NCBI GenBank assembly: GCA_004154925.1
Contig: QJNS01000013.1
Coordinates: 1 to 64,000 of the forward strand
Length of the DNA: 64,000 nt
Reading direction: 5' to 3'
Origin: Monosporascus cannonballus
Taxonomy: Eukaryota; Ascomycota; Sordariomycetes; Xylariales
The notes beneath the pieces were generated by a model. That model had not been told where the DNA came from and ran no database searches. It worked only from the letters and a program-made list of their open reading frames with translations. Numbering within the stretch: the stretch's first letter is position 1; every line of letters begins with the position of its first letter. Shown piece after piece: positions 11,238 to 23,349 of this stretch. The translations under genes were made by a program, and so were the position numbers.

Positions 11238-12472
11238 ATGTCCGTTGAGATCGACCCTCAGGAGCTCGGTTTTCGCCGTACGTCGATCCATGTCCATCCA
11301 CACCATGCGACACGCAACAACATCTTCTTCATCAGCTTACCTGAAGGGGGAAACGTCTACTTACATGTTTATTAACAGGACCCTTCACGACTGAGGTCGC
11401 GGAAACCCTGAGGATTAGAAACCCCAACCCTCATCCGGTGGCCTTCAAGGTGCGCTACAGAGTTCATCATTGCACGATATTCTGGCTCTGTTCCTTCGAG
11501 TAATATGGCTGACCATAAAATATCCCAGGTCAAAACCACTGCGCCCAAGCAGTACGTCCCCTCCATTACGAAGCGCCCCTCTTCGTCACAAGCAATAGGA
11601 TGTTGACATGTGGATTCATTAGATACTGCGTCAGACCTAACTCAGGTCGCGTTGAGCCAGGCAAAGAAGTCGAAGTAGCCGGTAAGGAATACCCCTGTAG
11701 CTATACATCCCCAAACACTAAATATTTCCCTCCAGTCATCCTTCAGGCTATGAAGCAAGAGCCGCCCGCGGACACGAAATGCCGTGACAAATTCCTCGTT
11801 CAGTCCGTCCCTATCACGAGCGACAAGGAGTTCGCCAACCTTGCGTCGATTGTGAGCTATATCCGGAAACCATTACTCGGCCCTCTGTGCCTGTCTTTAG
11901 CTGACTTTCTCTAAGTGGGATAACATTGAGAAATCTGCGATACAGGAGAGGAAGATTCGTGTGGTCTTCCTACCTCCGCCTGGCGCTGGACCGTCTCAGG
12001 TAGAGACACCCAGCAAACCATCGGCCGCCGGCCGCGTAAGTCTTGTTCTACTTTAAGCTGCATCGGTGACACACTGACCTCCTGGCTTTAGGCTGAAGCG
12101 ACGCCTGAGCTAGCGCCTCCTGCCTACTCTTCTCCTAGCGATTTTCCGGCCGGCGAATCAAGGGTGAGGGATGACCGTGAGGACACTAGTTCCGGAACCG
12201 CCGGCGTTGCAGCCTCGGCCGTAACTAAGCAGAGCGAACCGAGCTATGATGAGCTCAAGCAACAACTCTCTCAAGCCGAGAAGCTGATCGGACAACTGAA
12301 GCAGGACCAAGGCGGTTTGAGGCAACGTAAGCCGGGAGCAACGGACGACAAACCGAGCTCGAAGCCGGCCGAATTAGCTCAACAGATACGGGCGGGCACA
12401 GAAGGCGTACCGGTTCAGATCACAGCGGTTCTGTGTTTGCTGAGCTTCCTGCTGGCGTACCTCTTCTTCTAG
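11238..12472 (+). CDS. SCS2: VAMP-associated protein (VAP), ER tail-anchored
   Basis: Seven exons: 11238-11277, 11379-11449, 11529-11551, 11623-11681, 11736-11851, 11916-12035 and 12092-12472, giving 269 aa. An N-terminal MSP immunoglobulin-like domain (residues about 1-125) has the family signature FKVKTTAPKQYCVRPNSG, the surface that binds FFAT motifs of lipid-transfer proteins. It is followed by a disordered Pro/Ser-rich linker, a short coiled coil (about 205-230) and a C-terminal hydrophobic segment, VPVQITAVLCLLSFLLAYLF, which is a tail anchor. VAP proteins sit in the ER membrane and tether it to the plasma membrane and other organelles; yeast Scs2 also binds Opi1 to control phospholipid synthesis. 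Six introns, most in the MSP part, and a 23-nt exon make it easy to mis-call. Frame is kept across every junction. Confidence 0.95.
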
Positions 12473-13481
12473 GGTGCGATGAGGATGGTGGTACAGAATC
12501 TGCCGGGGAACGCTTACGCATGTCGAAAGGAATGCGCGATATGCACGTCCATCGCCCATATCATCATCGTCCGGCGCGCCGCCCGCCCNNNNNNNNNNGG
12601 CCCCCCCCCCCCCCCCCCGGCAGCTGGCGGTACGGACTAATATAGGAAGGGGAGACTACAAGTTGGCGCAAATTCCGTAGGAGAAACAGATAGCAGAAGG
12701 GAACGCGAGTTGTCTGTGGTCGGCCCTACTAATAACTAGTAGATACCGGATCATAAACCGGAGGCTCGCCGTGTTATCAGCCAGCGAGCGGGACGTTCTC
12801 CGTTCTGTAAAGGGGACGAGAGGAGGGTGGTGCGGATTGTATTCTTGTCTAGCATGTATTCTCCCTTTTAGGGGTTAAGTAACTGGAAGGTCATGAATTT
12901 TAGTGGATTATTCTCTTGCTTCATCTTCTTTTCCCCCTCCTCCTGTTCTTATTTATTTTTGTACTTACCAATTGTCCACCCGGTGGCTCCTCATTTCCCT
13001 TGAAGAGTCCCGTTGTAGCCGTCTGGGATATAGCCCTCTACAATGAACATCTTGCTTCTTCGCTGGTTAGCAGGGGTATACTCGGATTCGACCCGAGATA
13101 AGGGATAAAGGAGGAGGGCCGCACTGTCCCCGGGCGCTTAGCTGCAACCCCAAAGTACTTTTGACATTGTCCGTAAAGATGTGGGTGAATTCGCCCGCCA
13201 GATACGATAGCGACGAAGAAGTGGTGGCACTGCCGGTATCTGGTACGATGCTATTTCTCGAAAATCCGAACGCCGCACACTCCCGATGCCCAGACGGTGG
13301 CTCCTTCATTAGATAGATATACATGCTCTACGATTATATACACGCGCGACGGGTTGAGTATGAGCACGGTCATCCGTCTCGCTGGGATTCCCATTTTCCC
13401 CTTTTCAAATAACGCCGTCGCGCATATGCGGGGGCGACCTTATAGAGGAAGAACCGGTAACGAGACTTCCCCCATAAAGAA
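12473..13481. other. intergenic between convergent genes, with assembly gap
   Basis: 3' flanks of Scs2 and the desaturase. Apart from the N gap no feature is supported; a T-arm-like hairpin near 13079-13096 was examined and rejected as a tRNA. Confidence 0.5.
12589..12618. other. assembly gap (10 N) with adjoining poly-C
   Basis: Ten N at 12589-12598, then GG and an 18-base C run at 12601-12618. It lies in a 3' intergenic region about 115 bp after the Scs2 stop and breaks no gene model here, but the true distance to the desaturase is uncertain. Confidence 0.97.
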
Positions 13482-14811
13482 TCACGCCTCGATCTCGTCC
13501 TGCTTCCAGTCCGCCACGGCGGCGACCTTCTGCTGCTGCTGGTTACCGCCGACCAGGCGGCCGCCCTCGCGGCGCTTGACGCGGCAGCGCAGGCCGATGC
13601 TCTCGTCGAAGATGAACTGCCAGATGACGTAGGACCAGCTGCGGTGCTGGGGGAGGTCGGCGTAGAACTCCCTGGCGATCTCGTGCAGCTTGTGCAGGCG
13701 CGTCCAGGGCACGGCGGGGAAGTCGTGGTGCTCGTTGTGCAGGCCCACGTTGTACGTCAGCAGGTTCAGCGGGCCGTAGTACGAGAAGGTCTCGGGCACG
13801 GGCACGCGGTTGTCCGGGTCCGCCTGCGTCGGCGTCACCGTCTCGTACACGTAGTGCTCGGCGATGAAGTGGCCAGCCGTCGGGTGCAGGCTGCCGGCGA
13901 GGAACGACGACAGCAGGAGGTAGAGCAGCGACTGCGGCCCGAGGGTCCGGAGCACGGCGTAGTCGAAGGCGAGCTGGGCGGCCACGTTGAGGGCCGACAC
14001 CCAGGTGAAGGGCACGCGGTAGACGCACATGGGCCGCAGGGCGTAGAAGAAGATCTGGAAGGTGCAGAAGAAGGCCTTGCCGAGGACCGAGTCGAGGAGG
14101 GCGGCCTCGAGGGCCGTCGGCAGGTCCGTGTCGAGGCCGTCGACGCCGAGCGACTTGTGGTGCGTCAGGTGGTAGGGGCGGAAGCTCGCGCTGTAGGGCA
14201 CGCCGATGGGCAGGTTGGCCGCGACGGCGAGCAGCCGGTTCGCCGCCGCCGACCGGAACGCCAGGTTGTGGCTGATCTCGTGGATCGCCAGGAACAGGTT
14301 CTGGTTCGCCGTGGCGCCCACCACGTACGCGAGGGCCCAGAACCGCCACGACAGGAACGCCGTCGACCGCAGCGCCCACGCGCACAGCACCTGGATCCCC
14401 ACCACGAGGAACACGACGTATTTCGTGAGGGGCTCGGGCCCGCAGAGCTTCGTCACCTGTTTGCGGGGGGGGGCGGGGTCGGTACGTTAGTCGATGAGGC
14501 CTAGACACGGGCTGTCGGGCGCAATGGGAGCAAGGCGGGAAGCGGTAAGGGGGTCTGGAAGCTCGAGGGGTCGATAGCTGGCTTACCTCTGGGTGTGCCT
14601 TGATGATGGCCAGACGCCGCGTGCGGTGCGGCTCCTCGGTGTACGTCCAAAAGAAATCGCGATATTTCACCTCGATGGGGTCGCGCTCCGGCTCGCGAGC
14701 CGCATCCTGCTCTTGCCCTTCCGCCTCCCCATTGAGACGGATGGTCTTGGTCTTCTTCTCCTTGCGGGGGACCGCGCTCGTCACGGTCGACGAGGAAGAG
14801 GGAGGAGCCAT
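13482..14811 (-). CDS. dsd1: sphingolipid delta-4 desaturase (dihydroceramide desaturase)
   Basis: Two exons on the minus strand: 14811-14587 and 14456-13482, giving 399 aa. The N-terminal ~50 residues are a charged extension. An N-terminal lipid-desaturase domain (YRDFFWTYTEEPHRTRR) is followed by the membrane-bound fatty-acid desaturase core with three histidine boxes: HEISH (134-138), HLTHH (171-175) and HNEHH (315-319). These ligate the di-iron centre. Several hydrophobic segments flank the boxes, as expected for an ER enzyme. The family inserts the delta-4 trans double bond of the sphingoid base, converting dihydroceramide to ceramide, used by filamentous fungi mainly for glucosylceramide synthesis. 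The start MAPPSSSS was chosen over an ATG nine codons upstream because it gives the commoner N-terminus. Convergent with Scs2. All catalytic histidines are present. Confidence 0.96.
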
Positions 14812-17100
14812 TCTTGAAATACCCGATTGACCTCTCAAAGGTCAGTTTCCACCACCGTCGATTTTTCTATTTTTAATTTATTTTTATTTTTAATTTTTTT
14901 TTTCAGTGCCGCATGGGTGATCGTGATCGGGTGAAGGTATTCGTCTCCTGGCAAAAAGAGTCGGAACGGAGGGATAAGAGTAAATCACCGTTTCCCCGAC
15001 AGTAGCTCTCTTGCGCGGGAGGTGCGGTGAACGATGTAAGAGATCAAGTGGACTTATCGCGATGCGGAATCTTTCGAGGTGGGCTGTTTAGGGGAATTGC
15101 ATTGATTGATCTCCAGCCAATCATTTTACACGTCGAGATTCTAGAGCCAATGGAGAGCTCCATAATGCCCGCGGAAAGGGGGTTCCTAGGGCTACCCCAG
15201 GGGTGTAGCTACCCCACTATTTTTGCGGATGGTGCCTGGACCCTGGAATCCGGAATCTGGGATCTGGAACTCGGTGGTTTGCCGCTGCTGTCTTCCAACA
15301 AATTTCCTCACCAAAAGGAAGACTGATTTGTCTTCGGGACCCCTGATGGCAGGTTCATGGAAGCGAATACATGATGGCCTCCCGTATCGTTCCTAGCTTT
15401 GTCTCACGATTTTACTTAAGCTTCTATGAAAGGGATACTTGAGATCTGACCCATTGTCATGCCATCTATCGAAATTAATTTATCTCCGTTGGTCTGGATA
15501 TGTTGCCAGGTGTGGCAATCGAAAATTCAAATAAAGCGCAAATTGCGGTTCAGTTCTTTTATGTATGGCACTTCCATCGCACTCCATAGCCAGAAACATC
15601 GAACTTGGAAAAGTGCATCATCGCATCATAGGCATGGCCTCCTTATCTTGACGGGTTATAGGATCCTGAAGCTGTCCATGTCCAGGAGCATTAGCCGCGA
15701 TTATATTTAAGCCTTCGCCTTGCAGAGTACCCAGAACATACCTTCGTCACATGGTCCTTTGAACCTAAACCTGAAAATGGCTATGTGGCGGTCTCCTACA
15801 ACAACGCGTGGTTAGTCCAGCCTCGCCTGATAGTCTCTTCCGTGGATTGAGCACGCGTGAGTGGACGTTATATTGATTGGAAGACGTGCCGATCAACATC
15901 GGAAGGTTAAGACGGTCCTGGCCAATGAGCCGCACGCTTAATACGGTTTTGGCGATTTCTTATCTATTTGTTTGTTCCCTTAAAACGTTGGTAACAGAGA
16001 GTATGACAGACAAAGCCATGAAGTGCAACAACAGCTTCGACATTAGCCTTAAGGGATCAGCGGCCGATAGTACAGGTTCTTATAGATGAGGTCCTCCTCA
16101 GCACGTGCTCTTGTCTCTCACTGGATAGCTCCTGTGGCTTGGTCCGGGCTTGTTATTCTGCGGGAGTCCACGAGATGTGTTATTTGAAGCACAGTCTCAC
16201 GGCGAAGGAAGAAAGGGGATATTCAGGGGCATCAGTATTTCATAGGGAGGGCTATCAGGAGCTGCGGGCCGACTTTGAGATCACGGCTATCACTACGTCA
16301 TCAGTCTGCAAGCCACATTCGATGTCTGGTTGTCAAAGATGATTTCCGTCCTTTGGATAACTTCTAATGTGTCCTTTATCGCCGCCGCCATTGTTACAGA
16401 GGTCTTTACATGCAATGATTAGTGAACGAAGGATACTAATATGGTACGGTTGTTGTTAGAGTCGATATCACGAAAAATTAAGTCAGCTTACACGAGAGGA
16501 CGTAGGGGAGTCGCTTCAGCTTGAGGGGAAAGCTCATATCAACATTGCTCCCCCGTCATGAACAAGGCGGGGCGTATTCTATACCTTTCGTTTAGATTGG
16601 GGGGGCGGCGTTTGGAGCACTCCAGAAAGCTAAACCAGGGCGGGCATTTATAACTTCTACCACCATGCCGGTAGACGTATTCTCAGCGGCGGTGGTTTGG
16701 GTAGACGAAGGTGTGGAATATGACGAGTGAGTTATTCCCATTCGACTAGACGGGCAAAATCCCGGATTTGACGCATGCGGAGAGCAAATGATACCTACAT
16801 CACTCACCCGCTACCGAAACTATCGACTGAGCATAAAAAGAAGAAATTAACAGGTTCTCCAAGGTCGTCGGTAGGGGCCCTTTTTCCATAGTCGTTGAGG
16901 TAGTTCCCTTACCTCTTGCAGGATACCCATGACAAACTACAGTGCTCAGCGGTATTTTCTGTTAGTATCCTCCACCGGGTCAACTGTACGTCGATGTAAG
17001 TCCGCGTACAAATTCGTATTCGAACAGACATGATCCAATAATTTCGTCATGCCCAGCACCATCGGGAGCTATGAAAAGTCGACCCGGAAGTAAGTGGTTT
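14812..17100. other. gene-poor intergenic region
   Basis: About 2.3 kb upstream of the desaturase. An A/T homopolymer-rich stretch at 14864-14903 lies in the desaturase promoter. Several short frames exist, for example one ending at 15847 with fairly coding-like composition, but none joins into a recognisable gene. Confidence 0.45.
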
Positions 17101-17137
17101 ATGAACATCCCATACGATTTCTACAGAACTTTACATT

Positions 17138-17342
17138 TTAGCCTTTCATGGCAACACCTGGACCTGTGGGGACAACCAACAAAAAATACCCTGGATACTG
17201 TAGGGGCAAATACAACCAATACTGCCATCGTCATCGTGATGCCTTCACTTGCGCTGCTAAATATGAGGGCAGGCGGTGCCGGAAATTAATGGCGCATGGG
17301 GACATAAGAAGAATATTCCCCCTAATACTGAATAATAAATAA
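17138..17342 (+). CDS. possible cysteine-rich small peptide exon (uncertain)
   Basis: An open frame after a plausible acceptor (ACATTTTAG ending at 17138); its first ATG is 17148 and its stop ends at 17342. It reads KKYPGYCRGKYNQYC, then HRHRDAFTC, then AAKYEGRRCRK: four cysteines evenly spaced among many Lys/Arg/His/Tyr residues. Small cysteine-rich basic peptides are common among fungal secreted effectors and antifungal peptides, so the pattern is notable. I found no convincing upstream exon with a signal peptide, and an overlapping frame is also open. It may equally be chance or a decayed gene. No family is assigned. Confidence 0.22.
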
Positions 17343-18009
17343 AAAAACTCTGTCAAATTAAAAAGTAGTATATCCTTTAAGTCCCGGCCTAAAGACCTTT
17401 CTAATAGTTCTTTTTCCGATTTTTATTATTATAATTATATGTAGTGTTATTCATCGCTGGAACATACGGGCTACGAAAAATGTCAATTAATCTCGGAACC
17501 CCTAGAGGGTAAGTTAAACTACCCAGTTAGGTATTCGCGCTTACTTGTGCGATACTGTGACGGCTAGGGGGTTTAACCAACTATTAAACCTTAGTCGTAC
17601 GGGTTTATGTTGGCAGGAGTGCCGTGGGAAACTGAGCAATAGATACAATAACGTGTCACGTCTCGTAATTCCAAGGGTGCCTTGGGTGATGATGTTGTAT
17701 TGCAAGCTGAAGCTATCTAAATTATGGAAATAATGAGCGTATATATCTTATTCCGGCTCAAAGTATCTTGGACTGGCTTAAAGGTGTTTAGTTAGTTGAG
17801 TCCCCTTGAGCCAATAGTAGCGTTTGAGCCCATTGAGCCGGTTACGTGACCGTCCGTGAAGGGCCAAGGCCGTTAGGTCATAACAGATACATGTGTGCGA
17901 TTGATAAATGTACTCCAAGATATTCTATGGCGATATTAGTATTGTATTACTTCTACAGCGCTCTCCGGGTACTTGACAGGGTAATTATTTCTCAGCCTTT
18001 CACCACGCA

Positions 18010-18681
18010 CAATAAGGGTCTAATTGAATCCGTGCGCACACCTATTTCCTACTATAACATATCTTTTTGCTATATTATACAAGATTATAATAATAACGTA
18101 ATAATGGATTTATATAAAGTAATAAACGAATTCTTTGATCTAATTATTATCTAACATTTTATAAATTTCGTTTACAAAAAAAAGTTAATTATTTAGCAAT
18201 ATTATTTACTATTTAAATTTTTTTCTAGATAATACCTATATAATATAGATACGAAAGACAATTTTAACATTTTTAAAATTGTTTGTAGTTATTTATGCTA
18301 TTGTTATGTAAGTAAATAGATCTATATGTTTGTGTCAGACCCAGCTGAAGTCGATCAAACAGCTAAGCCTTGGCTTAGTTTGATCACCTACTGAAACAAG
18401 GCTACTTTATGCACCCCCGGTATCTTTTCCTCTTAGCTACAGCTGTATTTACGTGTATAAAAGGAGGGTTCGCTACCATCACCTTCTAGCTAGGACCTTC
18501 GAGAGGTAATGCAACCTTCAATACACCTTTTCTTCAGTTATATGCTTCTGTGTGTGATGCAGGGTCTCATAGTTTGCTTTCGTTTTTTAAATTCCTTTTT
18601 ACGTATTATTACAGTAGGAATAAAAAGAGTATGTTTTGTTAGGAAATAGGTAGGCGCACGGATTCAATTGTATCATGAGTG
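18010..18681. mobile_element. degenerate MITE copy 2, with nested solo LTR
   Basis: The ends are imperfect inverted repeats: left arm from 18010 (AATTGAATCCGTGCGC then ACCTATTTCCTA) and right arm ending at 18681 with the same words in reverse complement. The arms match those of the clean MITE at 40218-40672 in length and register, with differences mostly C-to-T/G-to-A. Removing the nested LTR and one target copy (244 bp) leaves about 430 bp, close to the 455 bp of the clean copy. The interior is AT-rich. The right flank is TA; the left is CA, perhaps a mutated TA. I infer a RIP-damaged member of the same Tc1/mariner-type non-autonomous family. Confidence 0.65.
18333..18571. mobile_element. 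solo LTR, 239 bp, with 5-bp target duplication
   Basis: Begins TGTCAGACCC and ends GGGTCTCATA, so the termini are near-perfect inverted repeats (the canonical CACA end seems to have become CATA, a RIP-type change). It is flanked by GTTTG on both sides (18328-18332 and 18572-18576), a 5-bp target-site duplication. Inside are a TATA-like TATAAAAG at 18456-18463, as in an LTR promoter, and a hairpin at 18353-18385 (GATCAAAC..CTAAGCC / GGCTTAG..TTTGATC). No internal retrotransposon sequence is present. It is inserted in the MITE copy at 18010-18681. Confidence 0.75.
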
Positions 18682-21058
18682 TATGTGCAACTCCCGACTC
18701 CAGTGCCGACCATGCAGTAGATGGCTGGAAAGTGGTTCGATCACTAGGCTCGATCAGATCTCGGCACGCAGCTATGGCGATCCAAGGTGGGCAATGCAGG
18801 ATACGTGTCACCCTAAGGGGTTATGAGGCGTGTTTCTGGCTAAGTTTCCTAAGTTTTCTACGAACCATATCTCTGTAGGGCTGAAAATACCCTGCGCAAC
18901 CGGACGTGGAACTCTCTGTGTTGGCGGGATGGCCGATGGTGCCTTCAAGTTAGGGGGGGCTTGTCATGAATGTAGGGTCTCCATCGAATTTTGGGCGAGG
19001 CCCAAGCATGGCCAGTCCTATTTCGCATGCTCAATGGGCTCTTCATGTCGTTAGCCCTAAAGTCTGTACTGAACCCGGGAGGCATCATGTATATTTATAG
19101 TTCAAGGGCTAATTATGGTACATCTCCTGGTAGAGAGCGGTGTCCCGTTGCAGATGACCTCCATCTTCACTCGCGTAGTTTGTCCATTGCTCCCTATTTA
19201 CGCTGAGTAGAGGGCATCAAGTATTTATATAATAACTGTGCAAGGATATCACCGGTAGCCCTCTAGGATACCCAGATTTGCGTTATTCAAGTCATAGTGC
19301 TGCACTCGAAGTATCATAGAGGAGAGCTCTAAGTTCTGAAAGTTAAGGGTACCCTAGAGGTATAAAGAATAGCAAGCTCTGGTCGTATGGCCCCCGGAAG
19401 TGTAGCATCTCTGTTAACATGCGCCCAATGAGTACGGCAGTTGTGGTTGGGGCACCGCATAGCCTCTGGGTGCATGGGAAATGCCTAACAAGCATTACCA
19501 AAGACGCCTCCTCATACTGCTTCCCGTTGCACAGTCCGAACAAACATAGCTACTCCGTCAGTCGGGATGGGCGTCCAGCACGAGCACTACGGCCCGAACC
19601 TAGATTCCCGTATCCGATCAACCCGAGCGATCTCCTCGGTATACGACAGTAGGAAACCCGGCCCCGGGCCTCCTCAGCATGATTAACGGTATATTCTTTG
19701 GTTCGACCATTCTCTCGCCGACGAACGGTACCGGGATCGTGAAGCCGCCTCGGCTAAAGTAGCGTGCATGTGGCTTAGGAGTCATGTGCTTGATGGCCAG
19801 CCTTGACAGTCAGCCTAGATGGATACGAGTCACCGAGTAGAGAAGCAGCTTGGCAAGCACGCAATGCAGATCATCGTGCCTCTCTAGAGCTGCTGTCTTA
19901 GAATCGTGCCGGACGCCAAAGCCCACTGCCAGTGCTCGTTCTGGCTCGACTTTCCGATAAGAATACATCGAGGTCCCCTCAGCTAATAGACAGAGTTGCA
20001 CAGGGCTGCTCGGATCATGAAGAGGGGAAGTCCTCGGTCCCGTTTGAAGCCTCGGGTCAGTTGCCCGCGCAGTGGAACCCGGAACGGGGATATCCTTGTA
20101 ACTTGGGGGCTACCAGCATGCTGAACAGACCGAGGCCTCGTGGTTCTGTGGCGTTGTAGTGAAGCTAACAAGTATAGAGTATGCCGATTAGGGGACATTG
20201 GGGCAACGCCGGGGCAATCAGCCTCGCCATTGTATGCCTCGGGAGACACAACATGCGTGAAAGTTGCATATGGAAATTCGTTCCGACCCCATCTGGAAGC
20301 CGAATCTCTCCGGATTAGCAGTGTAGCTTGGACAATAGAGCGGAACACCCGCCGGTAACCTGCCGAAATGCAACCCTGGGAGTCCTGGTTAGGTAAAAAG
20401 CGAGGTGAAAGCCCCATTCGAAGGCATCCATTCCAAACATTCAGTGCATATAGGTTGTTATCACTGGCTTGGTCCTTGTTCCTCGTGGGCAGATCCGCAA
20501 GCACGCCATTCAGCTATTGTGCTGGGCATAGCCTGATATGGGAGGAGTATGAGGCGAGATAGGGGATTATTCGGCCCGGCGGAACGGATTCTCGGTCGTA
20601 TCATGGAAATGTAAGTCATCACGAACGAGACGCCAAATCCACGCTATTCCCGGTTGTGAATTATAAACCTTCGCTTAAATGGGGCGAAAGGCAACAGGGG
20701 TCAAGTCTGGTGTGATCTAAGGTTGCCTACTGTGTATCGCCCCAATCTTGTGCGTGCTCATATTAGGTGATACCAACTAGGAAGCCCACTGCTTGTATTT
20801 TCATCCCCTTGAGAATTCCATAGATTGATTACCTTGGTGCTCCTTGGTAATGTGTTGTACCCATCGCTAACATATAGGAGCTCAAACGGGAGTGCATAGT
20901 CTGCGCACCCACACGGCGCTATGAGCAGGCATGGATTATCGACACTGACATGGTCCAGGCGTCGAAGACCGCAAGACGTTACTCCAGGAACATGCATATG
21001 CGGTCAGTGACGTGATGCATTAGACCGCATTCGTTGCGACTCAAGACAGCAGGTGGTC
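18682..21058. other. gene-poor intergenic region
   Basis: About 2.4 kb of roughly 50% GC sequence with only short frames on all strands and no recognisable domains or repeats. The longest minus frame (19983-20504) has no family resemblance or splice partner. Confidence 0.45.
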
Positions 21059-23349
21059 CTAGAAACGCCCATAATGTCCTCTCACTTCATCGAACGTAAG
21101 CTTCCCTGGAAGCTCCCAATACATAGGCCGCTCGAACCAGACCCAGGGGGTTTTGCCTTCGTCACGAGGAGGAAAGGTGGGTAGTGGTGTACCTCCCGAG
21201 GAAAGGGTTGCGCGCTCTGGGAGTGAGGGACTATCCGAAAAAACGAAGGGGTTCGTTTCTTTTGGGTTACCCTGAACCGTCGGTTCTTCAGCAGGCTGAC
21301 ACAGTATGTTGACCTTTCCTCTCAGATCAAACCTGGAATCGTTACCGTCCCATGGTAACCCGTCTTTAATACCTTCTGGTAGTAGTCTGCCTTTGCCCCA
21401 GCGCTGCATACCATGTAGCTTGGCCGAAGGATCAAAGCTTAGATAGACTAATGCTTTAAGCTCGCCGGAGCTTCCACCAGTAGAGTACACCACCGATCGC
21501 TCATCTCCGGCCGCCGTGATATTGCCTTGATAGCCCGGTGGGTTGAGGATATTGTGTATCCCCTTCAGTACTAGGTCAGGGCTCGGGGGGTCCAGCTTAG
21601 GCGGCCACGTGCGTATTTGATTCGGGTGGTAAAGCCTATCAATCTCCACTTCTAAGCGTGACCGCCCGTGTAGCTTAGGTACTGGTAAATCATTGGATGT
21701 CCCTAAGAGGAGGGGCTTTAACCTCCGAGACCCTGCTCGCAAGCGAAGGCATTGTGTTTCTCCCTTTTCCGTAGAAGCGTTATCAATCAGGTCGATGAAA
21801 GCATTGCTTGACGTCTGATAAGAACTCAGATGCGTCTTGCCCCGTGAAAATAAAACCGTCGAGCTATCATCCCCGGGATGTACATTATATGCCGATCGTT
21901 CCTCCAAAGTTACGGATTTCGGTCGGTTCAAGTTCTCGATAGCACTGGCGGCTTGGTCATCCGATATCTCCTCGTTGGTGTTCATCACAGGCCAATCCCC
22001 GTCATTAGACGCGGCAGGGAAAGCAACCTCCTTCGTATAATAAGTGCGTCGGCTTCCACTCTTTCCTGCGAGCCATTCTTTCCGACATTCAACAATCTTA
22101 ACCTTGCCAGAGTCCTCGTCTTTCTCCAGCTTGAGAAGCGACCATCTGTCATCGATGGGTCCTTCGGAATGGTGCCTCCTCCAGCTGTCCCGCCTCTTCA
22201 TTACTTGGGTTTTCCGAATGTCTGGGTCGTCGAGGCGGAACCTGAAACAGTAATAGTAAGATGTCCAGTCGATCTCCTCGATCTCGAAGGCAGTCTGATT
22301 GGAGAGGCCGTAGAAGTGATCATCTATGACCTCGAAGCACGCCGTCGAACCGATATCGTACCCGACCAAGTTCGACAGCTGCATCTTCTTAGGAAACCAT
22401 AAGTTTTCTTTGATGGAGAAACCGCGCAATACCCATCGCCGAAACCCGTCACCGCCGTCGTCCGAGTGCGTACCGAAATATAGATACTCCGCGTTATTTC
22501 GCACGAATATCCTCGCGGCAGAGTCGAGACGGAGTGGTTCAAAGATGGTTTGCTTTTCGGCGTTGAAGACCAAAAGCCAGTTCTCGGTATTTGGCAGGGC
22601 GAACGAGAACAAGCAGGTCGTGATGCCTGCCGCGTGGTGCAAGACCCTGAACTTGTATCTCGTACTCTTTCTGGTTCCCAGTACGGCTTCAGTGACAAGG
22701 GTGGGAATATCAACAACCAGCTCGATATTCGCTGAGTTATGGAGGTCGAGGATCCGAAGCCATCGCTTCGGTCGCGCCTCGATAATGTAGCAAAGAACAC
22801 CGCCGTGGTATACGTAAGAATCGGCGAAGCCCACGATGCCTATAAGGTAAGGATATGCCTGAGAAACAGCGCTACGCCGTTTTACTAGTCTCCGAATCGC
22901 GCGAGCGAAGCCGGTTCTCTTCGCCTCTCGCGCCTCTAATGCATATGGAGCTTTAGCCTGAGAGTTCTGTCAGAGATGAGCGTCAAACGGCTTGACTATC
23001 TCTGGTCAGGCGAACTCAGTGGTAAACTTACCGTAATCACTGCTCGGCAGAACCGTTCGTCTCCAATCAAGTACTGGAAATCTGGGCTACATAGCGATAA
23101 TTCGAAGACATCCTCTAAGTCGAGGTTCTGCACAATGAATCCGATAATCTCGTATGGCAGCCGCTGCAGTGGGGACTTCCCCTGGTACACAGTGTGCTCA
23201 GCCCCTTGGGAAGCTGCCATAGGTTCCTTGTGGGCTTGTGGTGACCCGATGCCACAGCATCGTACATCTGAATGCTTCCCTGAAGGTGGCGTACATCTCA
23301 TGTTAGTTTCAGTCCACCAAGACGAGACGACAGGTTTGAAGCCCAACAA
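21059..23349 (-). CDS. F-box protein with large C-terminal region
   Basis: Two exons on the minus strand: 23349-23032 and 22957-21059, giving 738 aa from the first ATG or 722 aa from the ATG at 23301. Exon 1 carries an F-box (PLQRLPYEIIGFIVQNLDL through LCSPDFQYLI), the Skp1-binding helix set of SCF ubiquitin ligases. The junction is ATTACG|GTAAGT to CTCTCAG|GCT and keeps frame into exon 2, which is open from the acceptor. The first ~250 residues of exon 2 look like repeated beta strands with aromatic turns, of the kind seen in F-box-associated substrate-binding regions; the last ~250 residues look disordered. No transmembrane segment is seen. The F-box is clear; the substrate is unknown. Expanded F-box families are common in Sordariomycetes, and a second member, broken, lies at 59.8-60.9 kb. 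Confidence 0.8.

Noticed and set aside
13079..13096. T-arm-like hairpin (CTCGG..CCGAG) resembling a tRNA B box on the minus strand
   Set aside because: One mismatch to the B box, no matching acceptor stem and no A box or anticodon arm at the right distance.
15710..15850. Coding-like frame (EYPEHTFVTWSFEPKPENGY) after a possible acceptor
   Set aside because: Only about 42 codons, no upstream exon joins in frame and no family is recognised; could be chance.
16592..16807. 71-codon minus frame and an overlapping plus frame (MPVDVFSAAVVWVDE)
   Set aside because: Both strands are equally open, with no domain or splice partner.
19983..20504. 173-codon minus frame
   Set aside because: Residue make-up looks random and there is no domain; a frame of this size can arise by chance in 50% GC DNA.
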